Assembly (NCBI GenBank): GCA_049509915.1
Contig: JBEKZL010000234.1
Coordinates: 1 to 15,392 of the forward strand
DNA from: JBEKYD01 sp049509915
Lineage (GTDB): Bacteria; Acidobacteriota; Terriglobia; Bryobacterales; Bryobacteraceae
Reading direction: 5' to 3'
DNA length: 15,392 nt
In this document: positions 1 to 6,128 of the stretch, in pieces
Layout: every line of letters begins with the position of its first letter
How positions within the stretch are numbered: position 1 is the first letter of the stretch
Translations under genes and position numbers: made by a program
Notes under the pieces: generated by a model
The model's input: the letters and a program-made list of their open reading frames with translations, nothing else
Databases searched by the model: none
Told to the model about the DNA's origin: nothing

Positions 1-264
1 TGACAGCTCTGTCGCATCGAAAGCCTGCACGGTCAGGGCGGGGAGCGCCTCCAGGAAGGCGAGAAACTCCGCCGCGCGATGTCGGTCATACCGCCGCAGA
101 AACCAGCCGTGGCCTTCGGCGATCACCAGCGCGGACGTCACCAGCGGCGGAGGCGCGGAGAAGAGCCGTTTGAAGGGCGGGTGGTAACTGTCCGACTTGT
201 CGAGAAACGCAATGAACGCGGAGGTATCCAGGTAGGCTTCGAGACGCTCAGTCCTTCGAGCCAT
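1..264 (-). CDS. PIN-domain ribonuclease toxin (VapC-like), 3' end outside window
   Basis: Minus-strand reading frame starting at ATG 264-262 and still open at the window edge, so only about the first 88 residues are visible. The N-terminus contains YLDTSAFIAFLDKSD near residues 11-25, which is the first PIN strand with its metal-binding Asp. LVTSALVIAEGHGW follows near residues 42-55 and carries the second conserved acidic residue (Glu). PIN toxins are Mg2+-dependent endoribonucleases that cleave tRNA or rRNA and are neutralised by a cognate antitoxin. The start codon lies inside the 3' end of the small upstream ORF (overlap about 17 nt), the usual translational coupling of VapBC-type pairs. 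The C-terminal acidic residues cannot be checked because they lie outside the window. Activity and target are inferred from the family only. Confidence 0.8.
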   Translation of the reverse strand, partial: MARRTERLEAYLDTSAFIAFLDKSDSYHPPFKRLFSAPPPLVTSALVIAEGHGWFLRRYDRHRAAEFLAFLEALPALTVQAFDATELS

Positions 265-394
265 AGATGAGATTGTCGATGGACTGGCTGGAGCGCGGAT
301 CGCCGGTCGCCACAAATCCGGCGTACTTCATCCACGCGCCTTTCCCGGGCACGGGCAATTGCTCCCGCACCGGGTACGTTGCGCGCCGCGTCAT
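248..394 (-). CDS. Small antitoxin partner of the PIN toxin (48 aa)
   Basis: A 48-residue minus-strand ORF from ATG 394-392 to TGA 250-248. It overlaps the start of the PIN gene by 17 nt. The C-terminal half reads WMKYAGFVATGDPRSSQSID and ends in a charged tail. That kind of short KYAG..xSGDP segment is commonly found just upstream of PIN toxins and is thought to wrap around the toxin. No full DNA-binding domain (AbrB or RHH) is visible, so the ORF may be a reduced antitoxin, or translation may start further upstream: the frame stays open and an in-frame TTG lies at about 409. No strong Shine-Dalgarno precedes ATG 394. The antitoxin role is inferred from position, size and overlap. Confidence 0.65.
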   Translation of the reverse strand: MTRRATYPVREQLPVPGKGAWMKYAGFVATGDPRSSQSIDNLIYGSKD

Positions 395-422
395 GCAACT
401 GTGTGCAATCAAGACACACGTA

Positions 423-464
423 TTGACCCGGCAAGACCGGATTGTGTACTATTTGAATATGTAC
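423..464 (+). promoter_or_regulatory. Probable sigma70-type promoter and operator of the TacA-TacT pair
   Basis: TTGACC at 423-428 and TACTAT at 447-452 are separated by 18 nt, a good -35/-10 arrangement for the plus-strand toxin-antitoxin operon starting at 484. The -10 element is overlapped by an imperfect palindrome at 446-464, with arms GTAC and GTAC around an AT-rich centre. TacA-type antitoxins repress their own operon by binding such palindromes, so this is a plausible operator. A second inverted repeat, GTGTG at 401-405 and CACAC at 415-419, lies just upstream of the divergent PIN antitoxin and could serve that promoter. None of this is tested. Confidence 0.45.
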
Positions 465-483
465 GGCAGAAAGAGGCGGGAAG

Positions 484-762
484 ATGCCCAGACCGGCGGT
501 TGAAGACAATAGCCGAATGTCGCTGCGGATTCCGGCCGAGGAGAAGGCGCTGCTTCTCCGGGCGGCGGCGCTCCGCCGCACCGATCTGACGGATTTCGTC
601 CGCCAACACAGCTTGAGCGCCGCCAGGGCGGTGATCCGGGAAGCGGAACGGATGGAACTTTCCGAACGGGACAGTTTGCGCGTTCTGGCTCTGCTGGAGA
701 ACCCACGGAAGCCGAACGCGAAGCTGCTGGCCGCGGCGAAGGCGCTGCCGAAGCGGAGATGA
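484..762 (+). CDS. TacA-type antitoxin (DUF1778)
   Basis: A 92-residue protein with a ribbon-helix-helix N-terminus: the segment RMSLRIPAEEKALLLRAAAL at about residues 11-30 is the DUF1778 signature. It is followed by DFVRQHSLSAARAVI and a C-terminal toxin-binding tail with Leu-Ala-Leu-Leu-Glu-Asn-Pro near residues 67-73. DUF1778 antitoxins neutralise GNAT toxins by covering their active site and repress the operon as a complex. A purine-rich site (AGGCGGGA, about 475-482) lies directly before ATG 484 with very short spacing. The stop overlaps the toxin start (ATGA at 759-762), which indicates translational coupling. Length and order (antitoxin first) match characterised TacAT and AtaRT pairs. 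Confidence 0.88.
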   Translation: MPRPAVEDNSRMSLRIPAEEKALLLRAAALRRTDLTDFVRQHSLSAARAVIREAERMELSERDSLRVLALLENPRKPNAKLLAAAKALPKRR

Positions 763-1283
763 ACCGTAAGGCCTGGCACGAGGAGCCGATCGGCAGGAAG
801 CACGACCGGGAGGCCTTCGACTGCGGCGAAGCAGCGTTAAACGAATTTCTGCGGCGCTTTGCCCGCCAGAGCCACATTATGGGCGGCGCAAAGACCTTTC
901 TTGCGATTGACGATGCCGGCGGTAAAACGATTCTCGGCTACTATAGCCTGAGCCCCGCCTCGATTGCCTATGCCCGGACGCCGGAACTGATTCGCCGCGG
1001 CCTGGCGCGCCACGACGTGCCGGCATTCCGGCTGGCGCGCCTGGCGGTGGATCTCAAAGCGCAAGGGCAAGGACTGGGCGGCCAGCTTCTATTGTCGGCG
1101 GGGAAACGATGCCTGCTGGCGTCCGCGGAAGTGGGGGGCGTTGCCATGCTCATCGATGCGAAGAACGCGAGAGCCGCCGCCTGGTATGTAAGTTACGGGG
1201 CGCTCCCGCTGCTCGATGCCCCGCTTTCCCTGCTGCTGCCGCTGACGACCGTCGAAGCTGCCCTCCGGGCGGCGGGGAAGTAG
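759..1283 (+). CDS. GNAT-family acetyltransferase toxin (TacT-like)
   Basis: A 174-residue GNAT protein downstream of a DUF1778 antitoxin, with the start overlapping the antitoxin stop. TacT/AtaT toxins acetylate the amino group of the amino acid on charged tRNAs and stop translation. Visible features are the N-terminal FDCGEAALNEFLRRFARQSH near residues 20-39, typical of this toxin subfamily; the acetyl-CoA pyrophosphate-binding loop AQGQGLGGQLL at residues 101-111; a core strand AMLIDAKNARAAAWY near residues 129-143; and a Tyr in WYVSYG (Y143) at the position of the catalytic Tyr of TacT. The gene looks intact. The stop lies only 20 nt before the 5' end of the group II intron. The tRNA target is not predictable from the sequence. 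Confidence 0.87.
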   Translation: MNRKAWHEEPIGRKHDREAFDCGEAALNEFLRRFARQSHIMGGAKTFLAIDDAGGKTILGYYSLSPASIAYARTPELIRRGLARHDVPAFRLARLAVDLKAQGQGLGGQLLLSAGKRCLLASAEVGGVAMLIDAKNARAAAWYVSYGALPLLDAPLSLLLPLTTVEAALRAAGK

Positions 1284-1303
1284 CGTCATATACTGGCCCC
1301 ATG

Positions 1304-1967
1304 GTGCGTCCTGAAAGACGCGTTCTTCTAGCAAGTGAAAGTCTTGTCCGGGTAAGCGCCGGAGCGCCCGGTAGCAGGCCCCAGGCGAGGGCAGAGATGC
1401 CGCCGGCCAGAGCGGGGCGTCGAAAGCCGTTGAAAGAGACGGGAGCAAGGAAGCGGGCCGCAACATCAAGTGAACGCTGCAGCCACGTCATAGTATCAGC
1501 CGAAAGGTGTTTGAAAGGGCCGAGCCAGTCATGTCATGGCGAAGGCAATAGACAGCAGTCTGGACCGGAAGGACTGCTGGACCTTTCCGGGGTAAGGGGC
1601 GGTGGCACGCTTCCAGAGAAGAGCGCGGAACAGGAGAGACCCTACCTGGCAGCCAAGTCGGGCAAAGACCGGGCGTATAAAGCCGGCCGGCCGAAATCGC
1701 GAGGAGCCAGGAGGGCGTCCGAGGGGTCTACAGTACCGGCGAAGGCGCGCAAGATAACGCGCTGGAGGGAAGGGGCCCTGCTTTGATCGAGTTGCCAGGA
1801 GGTAAGTGCGAGGGCCGCCTGCGTGGGACCGTGCGCTACCCGGCGCAAGCCGCACCAGGAAGATCATCGTTAAGCCGTGTGCGGGAAAACCGCACGCACG
1901 GTTTGAAAGGGGTTTGTTGAAAAACGGGCTGGCTATTGTAGCCAGTACCGCGTCAAAATCTACCTAT
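1304..1967 (+). mobile_element. Group II intron lacking its reverse transcriptase ORF
   Basis: The 5' end GTGCG at 1304 matches the group II consensus GUGYG. The next 250 nt read like bacterial intron domain I (for example AGCAAGTGAAAGTCTTGTCC from 1331). A domain V hairpin lies at 1872-1905 and the 3' end is ...CTACCTAT. CATGG at 1535-1539 can pair with the last five exon bases CCATG (1299-1303), giving an EBS1/IBS1 match that fixes the 5' splice site. CCAGT at 1525-1529 can pair with ACTGG at 1292-1296 (possible EBS2/IBS2, although the two EBS lie unusually close). At only about 664 nt there is no room for a reverse transcriptase. AGGAGG at 1797-1802, three bases before a GTG, may be the relic of its ribosome site in domain IV. 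It would therefore depend on a maturase supplied in trans. The exact 3' boundary is uncertain by 1-2 nt. Confidence 0.82.
1872..1956 (+). other. Catalytic domain V and putative domain VI of the group II intron
   Basis: Domain V: AAGCCGTG (1872-1879) pairs with CACGGTTT (1897-1904). Above a two-base bulge (CG, 1895-1896), TGCGG (1880-1884) pairs with CCGCA (1890-1894) around a GAAAA loop. The AGC catalytic triad lies at 1873-1875, and the size (33-34 nt) is normal. Domain VI candidate: CTGGCTA (1929-1935) and TAGCCAG (1939-1945) form a perfect 7-bp stem with a 3-nt loop, extended by CGG/CCG and TTGA/TCAA out to 1917 and 1956. The branch-point adenosine could not be assigned with confidence. 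Confidence 0.8.
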
Positions 1968-3420
1968 GGTGACCCGCCGAACCCTGCTGCAGGCACTGGC
2001 CGCGCCGGCGGCGCTTCCAGCCGCCACGCCGCCGCGTTTCGTCGGCATCACGGTGATGCCCGAAGACTACCAGGTGGAGGGGATTGAGCAGGTTCTGCGC
2101 AACGTGAAAACGCGGGCCCGCGCCACCGCGGTGGCGACCTCGCCGTACGTGATGGAGCCTTCCGACCGGCAGCACGGGCAGCGCCAACCACCGATTGACG
2201 CCGGCGCCGGCGGAGTGCGTCTGCTCGACCGGCCTTTGTGGGGCCGGCGGGAGCTTTACACCTCGTCCTCGCCCAGCTTCGTACCCAACCTCAAGCTCTA
2301 CCAGGGGTTGCGATACCAGCCCGCGCCCCCCGACGACCTCACCCGCGCCCAGGGCCGGATCGTGCGCGACTTCCTGGTTGCCGCGCGCGCCGCCGGGCTT
2401 CGGACTTACTTCCAGATCCAGGCCGCCGTCCCGCCCGATTACATCGTCACCTCCGGCGGCCCCAGCGACGAAGACCAGCCGCGCCTCCCCGATGGCAGCC
2501 GGCCGGCCCGCCGCGTCGGCAACACCGGCAGCCTCGCCTCCCTCGATATCCGCCGGTACACCCAGGCGCTGATCGCCGACCTCTGCCGGCAGTATCCGGA
2601 GATCGACGGTATCCGCGTCGATTGGCCCGAGTATCCGCAATACCTGCTGGACGACGCTTTCCTCGATTTCGGCGCACCCGCCGAGGCCGCCGCCAAGCGC
2701 CTGGGCTTCGACTTCGAGCGGATGCGGCGCGCCGCCGCCGACCTGTACCGGCATCTGCACGGCGGGCTGACGGATGGGGAGCTTGAATCGGCCAGCTTCG
2801 TGTTGCTTCCGTTCATGAGCCGGAACGAAGGCCTGGCCGATCTGGGACGCTTCAAGGCAACCCTCGTCAAAGAACTGCTTCAGGGCTTCCGCCAGGCGCT
2901 GACCGAAGCCGGCGGCGCCGCCCGGCAACTGGTCCCCAACGCGTTCCCGCCGCCATTTTCCTTTTCCTCCGGAATGGATTACCGTTTGGCTGCTCCGCAC
3001 TGCGACGGATTCAGCGTGAAGCTCTACACCATGCACTGGCCCATGATCGTGCGCTTCTACGGCGACGTGCTCCAGAAAGCCAATCCGGGCATCTCCGATG
3101 CCGTGCTGGTCCGCCAATTGGTGCGGATCCTGGATATCGCCGACGGCCCGGGCCTGCCGCGTCTTTCCGATTACCACTATCCCGGTCCGGACACCCCGCA
3201 CGGCGCCGGCCCCTCCGCCCAGCGCCGCAAGATTGAAGCGGCACAGCGGGCGGCCGGAAACACGCCGGTGTATGCGCTGGCCCACGGTTACGGGCCGATC
3301 AAGGACTTCCGCCAGCGTCTCCAGGTCGCCTGGCGGGCATCCCGGCGCCGCGTCTGGATTAACCGCTACGGTTACCTGACCGAAGAAAAGATCGACGCCA
3401 TTGGAAGCGTGTGTGAATGA
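1966..3420 (+). CDS. Tat-exported TIM-barrel protein, glycoside-hydrolase-like
   Basis: A 484-residue protein beginning with a twin-arginine signal, MVTRRTLLQALAAPAALPAA, so it is probably exported folded. The body has the alternating strand/helix pattern of a TIM barrel. IDGIRVDWPEYPQY at residues 213-226 resembles the barrel strands of glycosidases in which an acidic residue follows a hydrophobic strand. Further strands include RTYFQIQAAVPP and GFSVKLYTMHWPM. A carbohydrate-active role is plausible, but the exact family is not recognised and catalytic residues are not assigned. ATG 1966 straddles the 3' boundary of the upstream intron, and GTG 1969 is an alternative start giving MTRRTLLQ. 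There is no clear Shine-Dalgarno within the intron tail. First gene of an operon with the next two. Confidence 0.6.
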   Translation: MVTRRTLLQALAAPAALPAATPPRFVGITVMPEDYQVEGIEQVLRNVKTRARATAVATSPYVMEPSDRQHGQRQPPIDAGAGGVRLLDRPLWGRRELYTSSSPSFVPNLKLYQGLRYQPAPPDDLTRAQGRIVRDFLVAARAAGLRTYFQIQAAVPPDYIVTSGGPSDEDQPRLPDGSRPARRVGNTGSLASLDIRRYTQALIADLCRQYPEIDGIRVDWPEYPQYLLDDAFLDFGAPAEAAAKRLGFDFERMRRAAADLYRHLHGGLTDGELESASFVLLPFMSRNEGLADLGRFKATLVKELLQGFRQALTEAGGAARQLVPNAFPPPFSFSSGMDYRLAAPHCDGFSVKLYTMHWPMIVRFYGDVLQKANPGISDAVLVRQLVRILDIADGPGLPRLSDYHYPGPDTPHGAGPSAQRRKIEAAQRAAGNTPVYALAHGYGPIKDFRQRLQVAWRASRRRVWINRYGYLTEEKIDAIGSVCE

Positions 3421-3424
3421 CTCT

Positions 3425-4435
3425 ATGAAAACGGACGCACAACTCGAAGCCAGTATCGAACGGTTTCAGCGAGGTTTCTGGAACAGGCAAACCGTGGACC
3501 GGCCTCCCATCGGGGTGGTCCCCGACCGGATCTGGTCGCCGATCGGCTTTCGGCGCGAACCGCTGCGGAAGCCCTATCTGGAGCCCGCCGACGTCAACCG
3601 CGCGCAAGTGCGGACCGAGTATGAAGATTGCGGGGCGGCGCGCCGCGTGGTCTCCGACGATTGGATGCCCTTCGTCGCCGCCTGGCGCGCCATCCCATGG
3701 CTGGAGGCGATGTGCGGCTGCCGCGTTCACTGTGCCAGCGGCTCGCTCGCTCCCGAACGTTACATCGGTGAGCCGGCCGAACTGCTGACGGCCCCCATCC
3801 CGGCCAACGAAGAATGGTTCGAACGCCTGCGGACCGAGACTGCCGCGCTGGCGGCCGATCTTCCCGCCGATTGCTGGGTCAGTACCACCATTCTGCGCGG
3901 CTGCTCCGAGCTAGAAGCGGCCGCCGCACGCGTCAATGAGTTGCACTGGCGCGTCCTCCAGATGCATTTCGAATCGATCCAACCGAAACTGGGCGGTTAC
4001 GGGCATATTTTCGGTTTTTGGGCGCCTGGCCCGGCCACCGTTCTGCAGGAAGACGTGATGGGCATGTGCGCGCCCGGGCGCTACCGCGACCTCTTCCTGC
4101 GCTACAACGCGGAACTGGTGGCGCGCCTGGGCCCATACACGCTCTTTCACCTGCACTCCACCGGGTACCGCCATTACCGGCACGTGCTGGAGATTCCGGG
4201 CATCGCCGGGTTGCAGCTCAATGTGGAAGAGAGCGGCCCTCCGCTGGCCGACTTGGTTCCGGCGCTGCGCGCGATTCTCGAGCGGACCCGGCTGATATTG
4301 CACGTGGACGGCCATTTTGGAGAGCTGCCCGCGGCTCTCCGCGCGCTGCCCACCGAAGGTCTTTACCTGCTGCTCTCGGACAAGTTCATTCCGGATGAAG
4401 CGGCTTACCTGGACTTTGTGAGAGACAATTTCTAA
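3425..4435 (+). CDS. Uroporphyrinogen-decarboxylase-fold protein (MtaA/CmuA-like), metal ligands missing
   Basis: 336 residues from ATG 3425. The second half looks like the URO-D / corrinoid methyltransferase barrel: GYGHIFGFWAPGPATVLQED (191-210), the strand LFHLHSTGYRHY (240-251), then LQLNVEESGPPLADLVPALR, ILHVDG and LYLLLSDK. In Zn-dependent members of this superfamily the sixth strand reads H-x-C-G with another Cys near the C-terminus. Here it is HSTG and no Cys occurs after residue 215, so Zn/thiol chemistry is unlikely. It is too divergent to be the haem-pathway HemE. GTG 3413 is an alternative start: it follows GGAAG by 5 nt and overlaps the preceding gene by 8 nt. It lies 4 nt after the glycosidase-like gene and 40 nt before the transporter, so co-transcription is likely. 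The substrate is unknown. Confidence 0.65.
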   Translation: MKTDAQLEASIERFQRGFWNRQTVDRPPIGVVPDRIWSPIGFRREPLRKPYLEPADVNRAQVRTEYEDCGAARRVVSDDWMPFVAAWRAIPWLEAMCGCRVHCASGSLAPERYIGEPAELLTAPIPANEEWFERLRTETAALAADLPADCWVSTTILRGCSELEAAAARVNELHWRVLQMHFESIQPKLGGYGHIFGFWAPGPATVLQEDVMGMCAPGRYRDLFLRYNAELVARLGPYTLFHLHSTGYRHYRHVLEIPGIAGLQLNVEESGPPLADLVPALRAILERTRLILHVDGHFGELPAALRALPTEGLYLLLSDKFIPDEAAYLDFVRDNF

Positions 4436-4462
4436 GACGCGCCACGAGGCGGCCATCGAGCC

Positions 4463-4478
4463 AAGGAGCACACCCATC
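4463..4478 (+). promoter_or_regulatory. Strong ribosome-binding site leading to a non-canonical ATC start codon
   Basis: AAGGAG at 4463-4468 is the best Shine-Dalgarno in this operon. Seven bases later comes ATC (4476-4478), in frame with the transporter. The frame is open back to 4422 but contains no ATG, GTG or TTG before ATG 4536, which has no Shine-Dalgarno and would remove the cytoplasmic tail. The site therefore argues for initiation at ATC, or for a recent ATG-to-ATC change or base error. Confidence 0.6.
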
Positions 4479-5801
4479 ACACCGCAAAAGATCACCGCCG
4501 CGGCCGAGCGGCCCACCCGGACCCGCTTCGTCATCATGGCGCTGCTGTTCGGCTCCGTCGTCATCAACTACCTGGACCGCGCCAACCTGTCGATTGCCGC
4601 GCCGCTGCTGGCGAAGGACCTGGCCATCGATTCCGTCAAGATGGGGCTGGTGTTCTCGGCCTTCGGCTGGAGCTATGTGTTCTGTCAGGTTCCGGGCGGC
4701 TGGCTGGTGGACCGGGTGCATCCGCGCAAGCTCTACGCCATCCTGATCGCGCTCTGGTCGGTGGCCACCGCGCTGCTGGGATTCTCGGGCAGCCTGGCCA
4801 TGCTGTTCGCGCTCCGGCTGGCCATTGGCGCGTTCGAAGCGCCGTCGTTTCCCATCAACAACCGGGTGGTGACAACCTGGTTCCCGGAAAGCGAACGCGC
4901 CACGGCGATCGGCTTCTACACTTCCGGACAGTTTGTCGGCCTGGCCTTCCTGACGCCGGTCCTGATGTCCCTCCAGGTCCATTTCGGCTGGCGCGGCGTT
5001 TTCATTTCCGTGGGGCTGCTGGGCATGGTTTGGGCCGCGGCCTGGTACGCGGTCTATCGCGGCCCGCTGAGTTATAAAGGCGCCAATGCGGCCGAGATCG
5101 AAACCATCCGCCGCGGCGGCGGGCTGGTGGACCTGGGCGAGCGAACCGCGGCCAGTTCCGGCCGCGGGTTCAGTGCCGCCGATTTGGGCCGGGTGCTGAG
5201 CCACTCCAAACTGTGGGGGCTGTATATCGGCCAGTTTGCGCTTACCTCGACGCTGTGGTTCTTCCTGACCTGGTTCCCGACTTACCTGGTCCAGTATCGC
5301 GGCATGAGCTTCCGGCAAGCCGGCCTGCTCGCGTCGCTGCCGTTCCTGGCGGCGTTCTGCGGGGTTGTTTGTTCCGGCCTGGTTTCGGATTTTCTGGTGC
5401 GGCGCGGCTTTTCGCTCGGCGTCGCGCGCAAGACGCCGATCGTCACCGGACTGCTGCTGTCGACGAGCGTCGTCGGCGCCAACTACGTGCGCACGCCGCA
5501 CTGGATCGTCGCCTTCATGGCTCTGGCGTTTTTCGGAAACGGGCTGGCATCGATCGCCTGGTCGCTGGTATCGGCGGTGGCGCCGAAGCGTCTGATCGGG
5601 CTCACAGGAGGCGTATTCAACTTCATCGGGAACATGTCTTCCGTCACCGTGCCGGTGGTGATTGGAGCTCTGGTGCGGGGAGGCGATTTTGCGCCGGCCC
5701 TCGCCTATATCTCGGCGATGGCGCTAATCGGAGCCCTTTCCTACATCCTGGTGGTGGGAAAGATCGAACGGCTTCCGGATGAGACGTCTCCGACCTCCTG
5801 A
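4476..5801 (+). CDS. MFS transporter, anion:cation symporter (ACS) type
   Basis: An inner-membrane transporter of 441 residues when started at ATC 4476 (421 from ATG 4536). About twelve hydrophobic segments are visible. TM1 contains the ACS-like motif NYLDRANLSIAAP (31-43), and motif A between TM2 and TM3 reads GWLVDRVHPRKL (75-86). RLAIGAFEAPSFPINNRVV, at TM4, is typical of ACS members such as hexuronate, galactonate and glucarate permeases. A central loop (about residues 190-225) links the two halves. Family knowledge suggests proton-coupled uptake of an organic anion such as a sugar acid. With the two upstream genes this suggests a uptake-and-breakdown operon for a carbohydrate-derived acid. 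The start codon is the odd point: the Shine-Dalgarno and a normal basic N-terminal tail favour ATC. Confidence 0.85.
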   Translation: MTPQKITAAAERPTRTRFVIMALLFGSVVINYLDRANLSIAAPLLAKDLAIDSVKMGLVFSAFGWSYVFCQVPGGWLVDRVHPRKLYAILIALWSVATALLGFSGSLAMLFALRLAIGAFEAPSFPINNRVVTTWFPESERATAIGFYTSGQFVGLAFLTPVLMSLQVHFGWRGVFISVGLLGMVWAAAWYAVYRGPLSYKGANAAEIETIRRGGGLVDLGERTAASSGRGFSAADLGRVLSHSKLWGLYIGQFALTSTLWFFLTWFPTYLVQYRGMSFRQAGLLASLPFLAAFCGVVCSGLVSDFLVRRGFSLGVARKTPIVTGLLLSTSVVGANYVRTPHWIVAFMALAFFGNGLASIAWSLVSAVAPKRLIGLTGGVFNFIGNMSSVTVPVVIGALVRGGDFAPALAYISAMALIGALSYILVVGKIERLPDETSPTS

Positions 5802-5829
5802 GGCTGTGCAGTTTTGTCGCGGGCCAAGC

Positions 5830-6086
5830 TGCCGTGGGGCAGACCATCGTTTTTTGTGGTCTGCCATCCGACCAATGGATCGGGGGGCTGCTCGGTACCG
5901 GCGGTGCGGCGAAAGACGAGGACGAGTAGCATGATCAAGTGCCGCGTGTAGGGCAGGGTCGAAAAACGCGCCGGGACGAGTCCCGGCGTGGCAGACTGAG
6001 AGTCCGCTCCACAATTTTCATGAGCTTGCGAGGGCCGCAGGCCCTGAGACGGCAGACCACAAGAAACGATGGTCTGCCCCACGGCA
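5830..6086. repeat. 257-bp hairpin-rich element with 36-bp terminal inverted repeats
   Basis: Bases 5830-5865 and 6051-6086 are inverted copies of each other with one mismatch in 36. Each arm is itself a hairpin: GGCAGACCA and TGGTCTGCC around a 10-nt loop. The interior holds two more perfect palindromes: CGCCGGGAC / GTCCCGGCG at 5969-5988 and AGGGCC / GGCCCT at 6031-6045. The element fills the 327-nt gap between the transporter and the oxidoreductase (5802-6128) and contains no convincing gene. No target-site duplication is evident, so a REP pair (BIME) fits as well as a MITE. The T-rich loop does not follow the stem as in an intrinsic terminator. It could still insulate the two transcription units. 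Confidence 0.8.
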
Positions 6087-6128
6087 ATGGACATCGGGTC
6101 CCTCTCCGCGTTACAACTTGTAGCAGCT

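Noticed and set aside
138..803. 221-codon minus-strand frame across the toxin-antitoxin region
   Set aside because: Overlaps the convincing TacA, PIN and small antitoxin genes in a different frame and has Ser/Arg-rich non-protein character.
1109..1786. 225-codon plus-strand frame spanning TacT and the intron
   Set aside because: Out of frame with TacT and running through structured intron RNA; no protein family pattern and strongly basic low-complexity composition.
1960..3285. 441-codon open frame on the minus strand
   Set aside because: Antisense shadow of the Tat-exported gene: its sequence is Gly/His/Arg-rich with no domain, and it ends inside the intron 3' region. The plus-strand frame has a signal peptide and barrel strands.
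4386..5501. 371-codon open frame on the minus strand
   Set aside because: Antisense shadow of the MFS transporter, rich in Gln/Arg/His low-complexity stretches typical of GC-rich complements.
5832..5865. Hairpin after the MFS gene as an intrinsic terminator
   Set aside because: The T-run is in the loop, not after the stem, and the same hairpin recurs inverted at 6051-6086, so it is better explained as the end of a repeat element.
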